Below are positions 45,496 through 56,350 of a stretch of DNA of 64,000 nucleotides, in pieces. Origin of the DNA: Nelumbo lutea (taxonomy: Eukaryota > Streptophyta > Magnoliopsida > Proteales > Nelumbonaceae). The stretch lies in NCBI GenBank assembly GCA_022828595.1, contig JAKGHH010000002.1, positions 103,785,254 through 103,849,253 on the forward strand. The letters run 5' to 3'. The first letter of the stretch is position 1, and every line of letters starts with the position of its first letter. The notes beneath the pieces were generated by a model that saw nothing but the letters and a program-made list of their open reading frames with translations, was not told the DNA's origin and did no database searches. A program made the translations under genes and the position numbers.

Positions 45496-46971
45496 TGTCG
45501 AAGCCCTCAAAATTAATGCTAGTCCCAACTTACAAAAAATTTGTAGTAATAGTGGTACCAGGTCGAATCCCACAGGGAGCTAGTAAGTAATTTCTCAGCC
45601 GAATGCGCAATTTAAAGAGTGGGAAATATGAATAATTAAAATTCTAAAATAACAAAAGAGCAATTAACAATTAATAAGGAAAATTCAGTCTTACCAAATT
45701 CTGATCCAAGGGTTTGAATTGGTCATCGATCATACGTAAACTTCAGCAGTCTTACAATTAAAGTATTTAACCTATGGATTTATTAGGACAGTCATAATAA
45801 ATCTCATGTTTTCCTAAATTAGTTGACAAAACCCAACATTCGATCAACACTTACCATTAACCGACTGGGTGCGATAGCGTTCCATATCAATTAACGGTAG
45901 CAATAACCTCTGTGAAAATATTTTAAACAAAATAACAATAATTGAGATAGCTGCAATTATCGAATCTTGTTCCGTTGATTCCCTTTAGGTTAAAACATGC
46001 CAATACATTGGTCAAAGACTGTCACAAATAATTGACCCATAAAGATATTAACCTAATTGCTACTTATACCACTATTCGTGACAATTACGGATCATCGAAT
46101 CATGGATAACAGTAGAAAGATCAATATTAATTAATTTGTCAGACTAATCAACATTAACTTCCATAAAAAAATATGCGCAAGAATCAACAAATACTTGAAT
46201 TAAAAGCAAGAATTCAAATTAAACACAACCTCACAATGACACAATTGAATCTAAAATCCCCCTTGAATCAGAAAAGAAAAGTTCAGCCGCTCATGGTTGT
46301 TGACTCCTTCTTGCTTTGCTTCCCAGATGGATGGATTAATCTTCTAATTGATCGAGTGGCTGAAGCTAGTCCGCCCCCCGTTTATATAGCTTTAAGGAGA
46401 TGGCTGTTTTCCAACTCCCTTTAGGAGATTATCCTAAAAAATAGAAAGTCCAAATTGGTTTTGATCTAATCCTATCCTATCTCTTATCTAGTAATCTCAA
46501 TCCTCTTATCATTCTAGAATTACATTTGAAATTTAAATCTAATAGGACTCTTCATTCTTGAATTCGAGTTGGGCTTCTTTAATAATTTGGGCTGCTACAA
46601 GGCGTTTCTGCGAATTGGGCTTCAGTTGTGAACTGGGCTTTACTGCGAATTTGTTTCAACTTCGAGCCCGATTTTGACCTCGATGCAGATCGAATCTGTC
46701 AAAACCCAAAACATGAGAGTTGTGGAGTTCTTCCTTATCCTTCTAGTGCATCTTGAATCATCCCAATCATAGTCCGAATTTAAGAGTTATGCCCAGATTA
46801 CTGAATGATTCCAAAATTGTGCAAAATCATTCGATTAGCCTTGTTTTCCTCATGTCGCTTTCTGGCTTGCCCTGAATCAAAATACAAGAGTAATGAGTCC
46901 AATTAAGTGTTAATTTAGTGTAAAAGAATGAATGTTTGGGGATAAAAATATGATATTTTTTATTCACATCA
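45496..46971 (-). repeat. 3' LTR of element C
   Basis: 1,476 bp, starting TGATGTGAAT on the minus strand at 46,971 and ending GGCTTCGACA at 45,496. It holds a segment near 45,960-46,025 that is absent from the 5' LTR. The 83-residue open frame at 46,173-46,424 recurs in the other LTR and is not a gene. Confidence 0.9.
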
Positions 46972-46986
46972 AATTCCCCCACACTT
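46972..46986 (-). other. Polypurine tract of element C, adjacent to the 3' LTR
   Basis: AAGTGTGGGGGAATT on the minus strand, directly before the LTR start. Confidence 0.75.
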
Positions 46987-47435
46987 AAACTTTTCCTGTC
47001 CTCGGGCAAGACAAAACTCAAGCAAAAACAAAACAAACTACCTACTGATTTTTAAACTCTCTCTCAACATGATGCATGTCCTCTCGCATGCTTCTATCCA
47101 GACTTAATAATCTTCACATTTTTCATTTCTTTTTCACCTTTAACTTGTCAAAGAGTAATCTCAAATCACCATTCCTCATGATCCCAAGTTAAATCAACAG
47201 TCAAGGAAGCAAGCCTTCCACCGACTGAACATTTTTTGGACTAAAATAAGCACTCATTGTTTTAACAATCAAATGCAGCCATAATCAAATACCCTCTCTT
47301 TGTTTTTGAGGTATCATTAGTCTCTCATGTCAAAACAAGGTATGTTATTACCATAAGCTTGCTCTTATGTATCACATCTCCACTACTAAGCATGAGTTCA
47401 ATGCATCAAAAGGTGAAATGGGGCTTGGGGTTCTA

Positions 47436-47514
47436 GGGGTGAGTGCATTTTATGCTCCACCTCATCCTTTTCTTTCGCTTCTAGATGTGAGTGCATTTTA
47501 TGCTCCATCTCATA
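47436..47514 (-). repeat. Two hairpin units (element C)
   Basis: The core GTGCATTTTATGCTCC occurs at 47,443 and 47,491, 48 bp apart, with arms of the TGAG/CTCA type. The same unit forms arrays in A (1585-1840) and E (59,098-59,263). Confidence 0.75.
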
Positions 47515-47923
47515 TTAGTCACGATTATTATTATTATTTTTTTTTTTTTGCAGTAGAACGGGCATCACCATTTTCATTCCGATCCATGAACTCATTATCG
47601 TGGTCTCAACATGGCTAACAAGTTCTAGAATAATCAAACCGTGTTTGACAGGCATTTAGAAGAAAATTAATCGAACACTCATAAGGATTAAATTTGTATT
47701 GAATCTTGCCTATTGATCATTTAAAATAATGAGGTACCTTATGTAGCCAAAAATTTCAGTTAGTCATGCTTGCATCCTATCCTGTCTATTCAACCTAAGC
47801 ACATAATTCATAATAGTTTGAAATGATTCAAAAATAAGTTTATAGGGAGCAGAAGCTTCAAAAAGCAACGCTAAAAAGTGATGATCAAAGCATGCTAGAG
47901 TTACCCCAGAAAATATCAAATTC

Positions 47924-47965
47924 CCCTAATCCCCCCACACTTAAGGTATACATTGTCCCCAATGT
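47924..47965 (-). other. Second polypurine tract and palindrome after pol (element C)
   Basis: On the minus strand there is the perfect inverted repeat ACATTG-GGGA-CAATGT (47,950-47,965), followed by TTAAGTGTGGGGGG (about 47,944-47,931). This resembles the LTR-proximal tract but lies about 950 bp upstream of it. E has a partly decayed equivalent near 59,495-59,540. A central polypurine tract is one possible role; function is not shown. Confidence 0.5.
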
Positions 47966-48114
47966 ATATGACTGTGCATACAATAGAAAGATGTAAGGGA
48001 ACTTCCCTGAATGCCTTGTTGAGATCCTTCGGATGTGAAATCAGTTGCTAAACACAACCATGTTGCTAAAATTGAAAATAATAAAAATAACTGAACAAAA
48101 ATAACTAAACACAA

Positions 48115-48128
48115 TGGGTTGCCTCCCA
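48115..48128 (-). other. Short stem-loop TGGGAGGCAACCCA after pol (element C)
   Basis: On the minus strand TGGG-AGGCAA-CCCA can form a 4-bp stem, in the context GCGCTTGTGGGAGGCAACCCA just after the pol stop. Similar words occur after pol in other plant gypsy elements as far as I recall. The role is unknown. Confidence 0.4.
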
Positions 48129-48176
48129 CAAGCGCAATTGTTTAACTTTGTTATGCTCGATGTCCTTCTTGCTTCC

Positions 48177-51100
48177 TTAATTCAATGAATAATGAGGGAG
48201 GTCCAATGAGATGTCTACCAAGGAGGAGACATTTGCATCCTCATGGAACAACTTTAATCTATGCCCATTCACTTTGAAAACCTTATTTGCATCGAGACTT
48301 TTGATCTCAACTACACCATAAGGAAACACATTAGTAACAACAAATGGACCCATCCACCAAGAACGCAACTTACCTGGCATGAGTTGGAGTCAAGAATTAT
48401 ATAATAACACCTTTTGACCAACCATAAATTGTTTCCATAAAAGCAAATTATCATGAAACAACTTGGTCTTATCCTTGTAGATTCTCGAATTCTCATACGC
48501 TTCTAACCGCAACTCCTCCAATTCTTGCAATTGGAGCTTTCTTGCCTTGCCAGATTCTTCTATGTCCATATTGCAACGTTTGATTGCCCAATATGCCTTA
48601 TGCTCGATTTCAACTGGTAAATGACAAGATTTGCCAAAAACTAACCTATAAGGAGACATCCCTATTGGTGTTTTGTATGCAGTTCGGTATGCCCAAAGTG
48701 CGTCATCTAGACGTAGGCTCTAATCCTTTCTACCTAGATTCACCATCTTCTCTAAAATGAACTTGACCTCTCGATTGGAAACCTCAGATTGTCCATTTGT
48801 CTGGGGGTGATAGGCAGTGGCGACTCGGTGATGCACCCCATACTTTTTCAGCAAGGCTTCAACGACTCTATTGTAGAAGTGGGTCACTTGATCACTTATG
48901 ATGGCTCAAGGAATACAAAACCTACTGAAAATGTTAGATTTGATAAAACCTACAACACACTTAGAATCATCAGTTTTGGTGGCTTTTGCTTTAACCCATT
49001 TTTAGACATAATCAACTGCCAAAAGTATGTAAGCAAAACCACAAGAGGAAGTAAAAGGTCCCATAAAATCAATACCCCAAACATAAATAATTTCACAAAT
49101 AAGAATGGGAGTTTGGGACATCTCATTTCTACGAGACAATGCACCTGTTCGTTGGCATCTTTCACAATTTTTATAGAATAGGTATGCACCTTTAAATAAG
49201 GTTTCCCAATACAACCCACTATCTAAGACCTTCCTAGCAGTTCTTTTTGGCCCAAAATGGCCACCACAAGCATAATTATGACAAAAATTTAAAATCGACA
49301 TATGTTCACTTTCAGGGATATATCTCATAATCACTTGATTAAAGCAAAATTTCCACAAATAAGGTTCATCCCAAACATAATATTTTGCCTCATACCTAAT
49401 TTTATCCTTCATCGACTTGCTAAGATAGCTAGGCAAAATTCTAGTAACTAAGTAATTCACGATATCAGCATACCAAGGGACCATACCTTTTATTTGGAAC
49501 AGTTGCTCATCAGGAAAAAGCTCAGAGATGGGTGAGGAGTCTTCATCTTTTACCAACCTGCTTAGATGATCCGCCACCAAATTTTCAGCTCCCCTTCGCT
49601 CCTTGATCTCTAAATTGAACTCTTGGAGCAAAAGTATCCACTTTATCAGCCTCAGCTTTGACTCCTTTTTCGCCAATAAGTATTTCAAAGCAGCATGATC
49701 AGAAAACACAATCACTTTAGAGCCAAGCAAATATGAGTGAAATTTAGCTAAAGCAAACACAATTGCTAATAGCTCCTTTTCGGTGGTTGTGTACGTGCAT
49801 TGTGCAGCATTCAACGTCCTCGAGGCATAGAAAATAACATGACTCTTCCTATCAATCCGCTGACCTAGAACAGCTCCCACAGCATAATTACTCGCATTGC
49901 TCATGATTTCAAAGGGCAAGTTCCAGTCAGGTGGTTGAATAATGGGTGCAATCGTCAGCAAATTCTTGAGCTTATCAAATTCTTCCTTGCATTCATCCCC
50001 AAAGTCGAAAGGCACATCTTTTTGAAGCAATTCAAACAATGGCAGGGCAATTTTTTAAAGGTCCCTAACAAACCTACGATAAAAACCTGCATGTCCAAGA
50101 AAAGCACGCACTTTCCTAATATTTGTAGGGTAAGGTAAGCTCACAATCAAATCAACCTTTGCCTTATCGACCTCTATTCCTCTAGCAGAAATAACATGTC
50201 CCAACACAATGCCTTCCTTCACCATAAAGTGGCATTTTTCATAATTCAAAACTAAATTAGTTTCAACACATCTATCCAAAATTTTACTCAAATTATCTAA
50301 GCAATCATCAAATGAATCACCATAGACAATAAAGTCATCCATGAACACTTCAATGCACTTCTCAATAAAGTCAGAAAATATACTAATCATGCACCTTTGA
50401 AAAGTACCTGGAGCGTTGCACAGACCAAAAGGCATCCGTCTATAGGCGAAAGTGCCAAATGGGCAAGTAAACATCGTCTTCTCTTGGTCCTCTTGAGCAA
50501 TCATGATTTGATAGTAACCTGAAAATCCATTGAGAAAACAAAAGAATGCCTTGCCAGCTAACCTTTCTAACATTTGATCTATGAAGGGTAAGGGGAAATG
50601 GTCTTTTCTAGTGGCTAAATTAAGTTTCCGAAAATCAATCACCATATGCCAGCCACTTTGTACCCTCATTGGGACCAGTTCATTATTTTGATTTCTTACC
50701 ACAGTGATCCCAGTTTTCTTGGGTACAACATGTATTGGACTTACCCACTTACTATCCGAAATCGGATAGATTATCCCTTCATCTAATAACTTAAGAATTT
50801 CTTTCATTACCACTTCCTTCATCGCCGGGTTGAGCTTCCTTTGCGATTCTCTGACTGGTTTGACACCATCTTCCAAAAGAATTATTTTCATGCAAATTGA
50901 TGGGTTGAGTCCTTTTATATCGGCTAAGGTCCAACCAATTGCCGCCTTGTGCTCTTTCAGAACCTTGATGAGTCGTGCCTCTTGATCATCAGTCAACCCT
51001 TTTGCAATGATCACTGGCATTGTTTCTTCATCACCCAAGTAGGCATACTTAAGGTGATCTGGCAAGGTCTTCAACTCTAACTTCGGGACCTGCAAAACAG

Positions 51101-51317
51101 AAGGCAACAATTTCTTATGAGAAAACGATGATGGAATATTAGAATTTTCCAACCTTGACTCCAATATTGGCTCCGAAGCTTCACAAGATGCATCTAGCTC
51201 TTCCTTCATATCCAATTGTGCACTCAATTCTAACTCCTCATTCATATCTTCTTCCCAAAAAAATTTCCTGCACAATTGAATCAACAATGTCAACTGAACA
51301 AATCGAATGACATTCAT
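48177..51317 (-). pseudogene. Athila-type pol: RT, RNase H, integrase (element C)
   Basis: Copies retroelement RNA and inserts the DNA product. RT (about 50,880-50,150) holds IDFRKLN, FCFLNGFSGYYQI, RMPFGLCNAPGTFQR and the catalytic VFMDDFIVYGD; in FLNG the usual first Asp (FLDG) is Asn. The linked RNase H reads [17 protein letters not shown] where CDASDYA is usual, so its first catalytic Asp is lost, while [11 protein letters not shown] is kept. The integrase has a zinc region ending CERCQRTG, then GIDFMGPF, a SDQVTHF-type second Asp and [12 protein letters not shown]. The C-terminus includes [18 protein letters not shown] and a GPFVVTNVFPYGVVEI chromo-like end. In-frame stops lie near 50,053, 49,001, about 48,913 and 48,388. 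The N-terminus is separated from gag-protease by a shift at a T7 run near 51,262. Confidence 0.85.
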
Positions 51318-51333
51318 TGGGGTACTTCATTGC

Positions 51334-53520
51334 TTAAAAAATATTAAATTTAACAATCTCTCCGTCAAATTTGACGGAGAAGGTACCCTCATCCACATCT
51401 ATTTTGGTTTTGGCTATTTTCATAAATGGCCTACCTAATAGAAGTGGAGCTGAACTCGTGATAGTGTCTTCCTCCATTTTCAAGATGTAAAAGTCAACTG
51501 GAAATATTAGGTCATTAACCTGCACCAAAACATCTTCAACAATCCCTTCAGAGTAAGCGTTAGAATGGTCAGCTAATTGAATGACTACCCTAGTTTCCAT
51601 TAATGGACCCAAATTCAAAGCACAATAGATTGAGTATGGCATGACATTGATAGATGCACCTAAATCTAGCATGGCACGCTCAATTCTTTTCTTGCCAATC
51701 ACGTAAGGTAAAGTAAAAATACCTGGATCAACACGCTTTTTTGGCAGGGTTCTCTTGATGATAGATGACACATTCTCCCCAAACCTTACCTTCTCATCAC
51801 CTCTCAGCTTCCTTTTGTTAGTGCACAACTCCTTCAGAAATTTTGCGTATTTCGGGATCTACTTGACGGCATCTAACAAAGGAATATTTATCTCCACCTT
51901 CCTAAAGGTCTCCAAAACTTCTTGCTCATACTCTTCTTTCTTAGATTTTTCCAACCTACTAGGAAAAGGTGGAACAATGGCATTAGAAATCTTAGGTAAA
52001 AGGGGATCAGGTTTTACCTTATAGGAACTCTCAGGTGGTTCTTGTCCTTCCTCCTCTTTCTGCTCTTTATCCACTTTCTTTGGTGAAGTAGGTTGTGACT
52101 GCAATTCCTTTCCACTTCTCAGCACCACTGCACTCGCATTCTCCTTGGGATTGACCACCATCAGTGATGGTAGTTTTCCAGAGTTTTGGGCCTCCAACTT
52201 GCTAATAGAAGTAGCAAGTTGACTGATTTGGTTCCCTAAGTTCTGGATGCTAGCCCTTGTTTCCTATTGGAATTGTTGAGTGTTAGTCGCTAGAGCCTTA
52301 ACTATCTCATCTAAAGACATACCTGAACTTGAGGGTTGAATTTGGGCTTGGGTAGGTGTTGGAATTTGTCTGTTGAAAGCTTGAGGCTGGAATCTCTGTG
52401 GCCCTCCTTGACTTCCATAGCTCAGATTGGGATGATCCCTCCACCCAGAATTGTAATAGTTAGAATAGGGATCATATTTGCATTGTGGTTGGCCAGGAAA
52501 TCCTCCTACGGCATTGACTTGTTGCATTGAACTATCTTGCAATGATGGGCACATATCCATAGGATGCCCAGGAATCGAGCATATGCCACAAGCCTTAGCC
52601 GCTTGTAATTGCCCTACGACCAATTGACGAACCAAAGTAGTTAGATCAGAAATCTGACTTTCTAGATTAAAATGGCTTACCTCATTAACACGTTTGTTAG
52701 CTCCATCTGTTCTTGCTCCAAATTGTTGGGAGTTTTCGGCCATGTTGGAAATCAATTCTTGAGCTGCCTCAGGTGTTTTGTTGACTAAGGCTCCTCCACT
52801 AGCTGCATCTACCATACTCCTATCCATAAATTTGAGTCCTTCATAGAAGTATTGGATTAAGAGCTGCTCGGGTATTTGGTGGTGTGGACAGCTAGCACAG
52901 AGTTGTTTAAACCTTTCCCAATACTCATATAGTGTCTCACCACTAAACTGCCGTACCCCACAAATCTCTTTTCTAATATTTGTAGCTCATGATGCAGGGA
53001 AATATTTATCTAAAAACATCCTATTCATCTCATCCCATGTACGTATTGAACTAGGAGGAAGAATATATAACCAGTCCTTTGCTTTATCTCGTAAAGTAAA
53101 AGGAAAAGCTATCAGTTTTACTTAATCCTTAGTCATACCTAATTGTTTCATGCTTGAATCGATGACATGGAACTCTTTAAGATGCTTATGAGGGTCCTCA
53201 CCTAGAAAGCCGTGAAAAACAGGAAGCAATTGAATCAAACCCGATTTAAGTTCAAAAGCTACCTCGAGAGTGGGATATATTATGCACAAAGGTTGTTGAT
53301 TCATCATTGGTGCAACTAACTCCCTTAGCGTTCTTTCTCTATCAGCCATCCTTTCTTCCTCTTCAAAAATGGGTCTATCACAAGTTGGCAAGTCAATATC
53401 AGAATTCACCAAAGGACGTGAACGGTCCTTCCTTTGCTTCACCTCCTTTCTCAAACGACGGGTTGTCTTCTCAATTTCAGGGTCATATTCTACTTCACCT
53501 TTTTGAGAAGCACGAGTCAT
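51334..53520 (-). pseudogene. Athila-type gag-protease (element C)
   Basis: The start MTRASQKGEVEYDPEIEKTT was chosen because A and E begin alike; the frame upstream to 53,553 is leader. The capsid core is ALNGF-like: ELKSGLIQLLPVFHGFLGEDPHKHLKEFH, then a CAA-to-TAA type stop near 53,123 and another near 52,987. 52,827-52,264 holds RSMVDAASGGALVNKTPE and the zinc knuckle CGICSIPGHPMDMC. The LPS..VNPKENASAVVLRSGKEL block is followed by protease with LDLGASINVMPYSIY and LLGRPFM. The frame ends at a TAA (51,334) where Glu is expected (NIF-stop-AMKYP). Product: virus-like particle capsid and aspartic protease. Confidence 0.85.
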
Positions 53521-53579
53521 AAAACAAAAGAGGTTAACACAAACAGAAGGCACGAAGCTAAGAAATTAAAATAGCTCAT

Positions 53580-53593
53580 CGGCAACGGTGCCA
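53580..53593 (-). other. Primer binding site complementary to tRNA-Asp (element C)
   Basis: TGGCACCGTTGCCG on the minus strand, one base different from the tRNA-Asp complement TGGCGCCGTTGCCG. The change is a CpG-type transition. Confidence 0.8.
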
Positions 53594-53607
53594 AAATTTT
53601 GGCGGGT

Positions 53608-55022
53608 TGTCGAAGCCCTCAAAATTAATGCTAGTCCCACCTTACAATAAATTTGTAGTAACAGTGGTACCAGGTCGAATCCCACAGGGAGCTAGTAAGT
53701 AATTTCTTAGCCGAATGCACAATTTAAAGAGTCAGAAATTTGAATAATTAAAATTCTAAAATAACAAAAGAGCAATTAACAATTATTAAGGAAAATTCAG
53801 TCTTACCGAATTCTGATCCAAGGGTTTGAATTGGTCATCGATCATAGGTAAACCTCAACAGTCTTGCAATTCAAGTATTTAGCCTTTGGATTTATTAGGA
53901 TAGCCATAATAAATCTCGTGTTTTCCTAAATTAGTTGACCAAACCCAGCATTCAATCAACACTTACCATTAACCGACTGGGTACGATAGCGTATCATATC
54001 AATTAATGGTAGCAATAACCTCTGTGAAAACAGATAAACCAAAATAACAATAATTGGGATAGCTGCAATTGACCCATGAACAATTGACCCATAAAGATAT
54101 TAACCTAATTGCTACTTATACCACTATTCGTGACAATTACGGATCATCGAATCATGGATAACAGTAGAAAGATCAATATTAATTAATTTGTCAGACTAAT
54201 CAACATTAACTTCCATAAAAAATATGCACAAAAATCAACAAATACTTGAATTAAAAGCAAGAATTCAAATTAAACACAACCTCACGATGACACAATTGAA
54301 TCTAAAATCCCCCTTGAATCAGAAAAGAAAAGTTCAGCCGCTCATGGTTGTCGACTCCTTCTTGCTTTGCTTCCCAGATGGATGGACTAATCTTCTGATT
54401 GATCGAGTGGCTGAAGCTAGTCCGCCCCCCGTTTATATAGCTTTAAGGAGATGGCTGTTTTCCAACTCCCTTTAGGAGATTATCCTAAAAAATAGAAAGT
54501 CCAAATTGGTTTTGATCTAATCCTATCCTATCTCTTATCTAGTAATCTCAATCCTCTTATCATTCTAGAATTACATTTGAAATTTAAATCTAATAGGACT
54601 CTTCATTCTTGAATTCGAATTGGGCTTCTTTAATAATTTGGGCTGCTACAAGGCGTTTCTGCGAATTGGGCTTCAGTTGTGAACTGGGCTTTACTGCGAA
54701 TTTGTTTCAACTTCGGGCCCGATTTTGACCTTGATGCAGATCGAATCTGTCAAAACCCAAAACATGAGAGTTGTGGAGTCCTTCCTTATCCTTCTAGTGC
54801 ATCTTGAATCATCCCAATCGTAGTCCGAATTTGAGAGTTATGCCCAGATTACTGAATGATTCCAAAATTGTGCAAAATCATCCGATTAGCCTTGTTTTCC
54901 TCATGTCGCCTTCTGGCTTGCCCTGAATCGAAATAACAGAGTAATGAGTCCAATTAAGTGTTAATTTAGTATAAAAGAATGAATATTTGGGGACAAAAAT
55001 ATAATAATTTTTATTCACATCA
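53608..55022 (-). repeat. 5' LTR of element C
   Basis: 1,415 bp with the same termini as the 3' LTR. It lacks about 60 bp near 54,065-54,085 relative to the other copy. The promoter TATA is at 54,431-54,439. Confidence 0.9.
54431..54439 (-). promoter_or_regulatory. TATA box of the element C 5' LTR
   Basis: TATATAAAC on the minus strand after a C/G-rich stretch. It lies about 590 bp inside the LTR start, like those in A and E. Confidence 0.6.
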
Positions 55023-55028
55023 ATGGGT
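55023..55028. repeat. Target-site duplication of element C, right
   Basis: ATGGGT, matching 45,490-45,495. Confidence 0.7.
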
Positions 55029-55569
55029 TAGATGGGTTGGGATAACACTCAACCCAAACCGAACCCAACCCAACCCGCCCAATTGCCACCTCTATGTGTC
55101 TTCAAAGTAAGTGCCCAACTATTTCACCAACCCTTGCATGGTGGCATGTGTTGAAGAGGTGCTACCATGACTACATTCTTGTGTCACTGAATAGGCAATT
55201 TTTTTCCTATTTTTGGTAGGAAGCAGGTGAGTTTATCCTTCCTTTGAACACCATTCCACCAAGACTTCATGAAGATTTTAGATCTCAATGGCGTTTAGGC
55301 CCTCCAGATGATGTTTTAGTTTACCCTTTGTTGAGAGGACAGTGCATGGTTGATTTTCAATGAAGAACTTGTAGCCCGAACTGAGAGTGTAAATGCCTTT
55401 CTTGTTTTTTCAATAGTAAGGTGTCCTTAGAAAGGTGAGTAGATAATAATGTTTGGGAAATATGAGGAATTCAATCTTCTTGGAAGATCATATTGAGTCT
55501 GTGTTGATCCCAAAGACCCTGGTTGTTATTGAGCTCTACCACATGATAGAAAGGCAGCAAGAGCACTGA
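55029..55569. other. Flanking DNA with hAT-like end and an unexplained open stretch
   Basis: 55,055-55,094 reads AACCCAACCCAACCCGCCC followed by AATTGCCACCTCTA, which looks like the right end of a hAT-type element. Its left partner was not found. 55,220-55,365 is open on the plus strand (…LPLNTIPPRLHEDFRSQWRL…, about 47 residues) after a splice-acceptor-like TTTTTGGTAG. I do not recognise it. Confidence 0.35.
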
Positions 55570-55756
55570 ACACATAGAACATCTCCTATTGGGATGAACT
55601 GGAGATCTTGATATCAAACACATAGAACACTTCATTACTCCCACTTTGCTTACAACATTAACCAAGTCTATAGACTCTAGTTGCTTAGTTTGTCTACCCG
55701 TAATAAGCTCTAATAACATGAGGCCATAGCTGTAGACATCAATTTGTCCAATTGTT
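55570..55756 (-). pseudogene. Receptor-like protein kinase fragment
   Basis: The minus strand reads IGQIDVYSYGLMLLELITGR, the subdomain IX region of plant receptor-like kinases (DVYSFGVLLLELLTGR type), then RQTKQLESIDLVNVVSK. After that the sequence turns Cys-rich and unrelated. Catalytic HRD and DFG regions and the rest of the kinase are absent, and a stop lies just upstream. It is a short pseudogene piece in an otherwise transposon-filled area. The exact receptor subfamily cannot be told. Confidence 0.6.
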
Positions 55757-55893
55757 TTCTATTGTATCCATGTTTTACAATCAAATAATAGAAATTCTTT
55801 AAGCGATTTTCATTAACTAAACTAGCACCAAAAGTAACCATATACATTTAAAATGCATGTATATGATATGTTATGTTTGTGCCTTGAATTCTT

Positions 55894-56308
55894 TGTGGCG
55901 ACCCGCTTCATGAATCCGCTCCGAATTAATTTGAAAAAAATCCGAAGGCAAAATTTCATAGTGGTTTGTGGTGGATGCATAAGCCCGTAGCCCACCACAA
56001 ATCACCCGTGGCGGTATGGACCTAACCCATATTCATCTTATAGGTCTGAACCGAATACAAAGTCATGTATTTTTTGGTGATTTTCTCTCTTGTATACAGA
56101 AGGCGGAGTCTTGAGTGATATTGGGTGTATTTTGGGGCTTAGGGTTTTCTGTGAGAGCACAACTCTATATTTCTTCTCCATTACCTACTACATAGTGGAT
56201 TTCTATTCCTCCACGTAAATTTGTGTGTTCTCTGTGTTTGCTTTCTCTTTATCTCAATTTTATTTTCATTTGAGTGCCATTTCGAATATGTTTTCTTGGG
56301 TTTTTGCA
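55894..56308 (+). repeat. Probable 5' LTR of copia element F
   Basis: The sequence upstream of the F primer site starts about TGTGGCGACCCG and ends GGTTTTTGCA. It contains T-rich and CTCTGTG stretches typical of a transcribed LTR end. The second LTR is outside the window, so the left border is a guess. Confidence 0.4.
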
Positions 56309-56314
56309 AAAAAT

Positions 56315-56327
56315 TGATATCGAAGCC
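56315..56327 (+). other. Primer binding site, initiator tRNA-Met type (F)
   Basis: TGATATCGAAGCC compares with TGGTATCAGAGCC. It stands 23 bp before the gag ATG at 56,351. Confidence 0.55.
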
Positions 56328-56350
56328 CTATTTTTCGTTTGGCACTTATA

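Larger units (their letters stand above)
45496..55022 (-). mobile_element. Element C: structurally complete Athila-type Ty3/gypsy retrotransposon
   Basis: 9.5 kb, minus strand. The order is 5' LTR (55,022-53,608), primer site (53,593-53,580), gag-protease (53,520-51,334), pol (51,317-48,177), two polypurine-type tracts with a two-unit hairpin array between them, and 3' LTR (46,971-45,496). The two LTRs are very similar apart from about 60 bp missing from the 5' LTR. TG...CA ends and the ATGGGT duplication show one intact insertion. All coding frames carry stops, so it is inactive as it stands. No env-like frame was seen. Confidence 0.9.

Noticed and set aside
46173..46424. 83-residue open frame also found at 54,224-54,475
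   Set aside because: It is the same segment in the two LTRs of element C. It lies across the promoter region, and identity reflects LTR copying, not protein selection.
46972..48176. Envelope-like gene in Athila element C
   Set aside because: Some Athila elements carry an env-like frame here, but no open frame of suitable length or a signal/membrane pattern is present.
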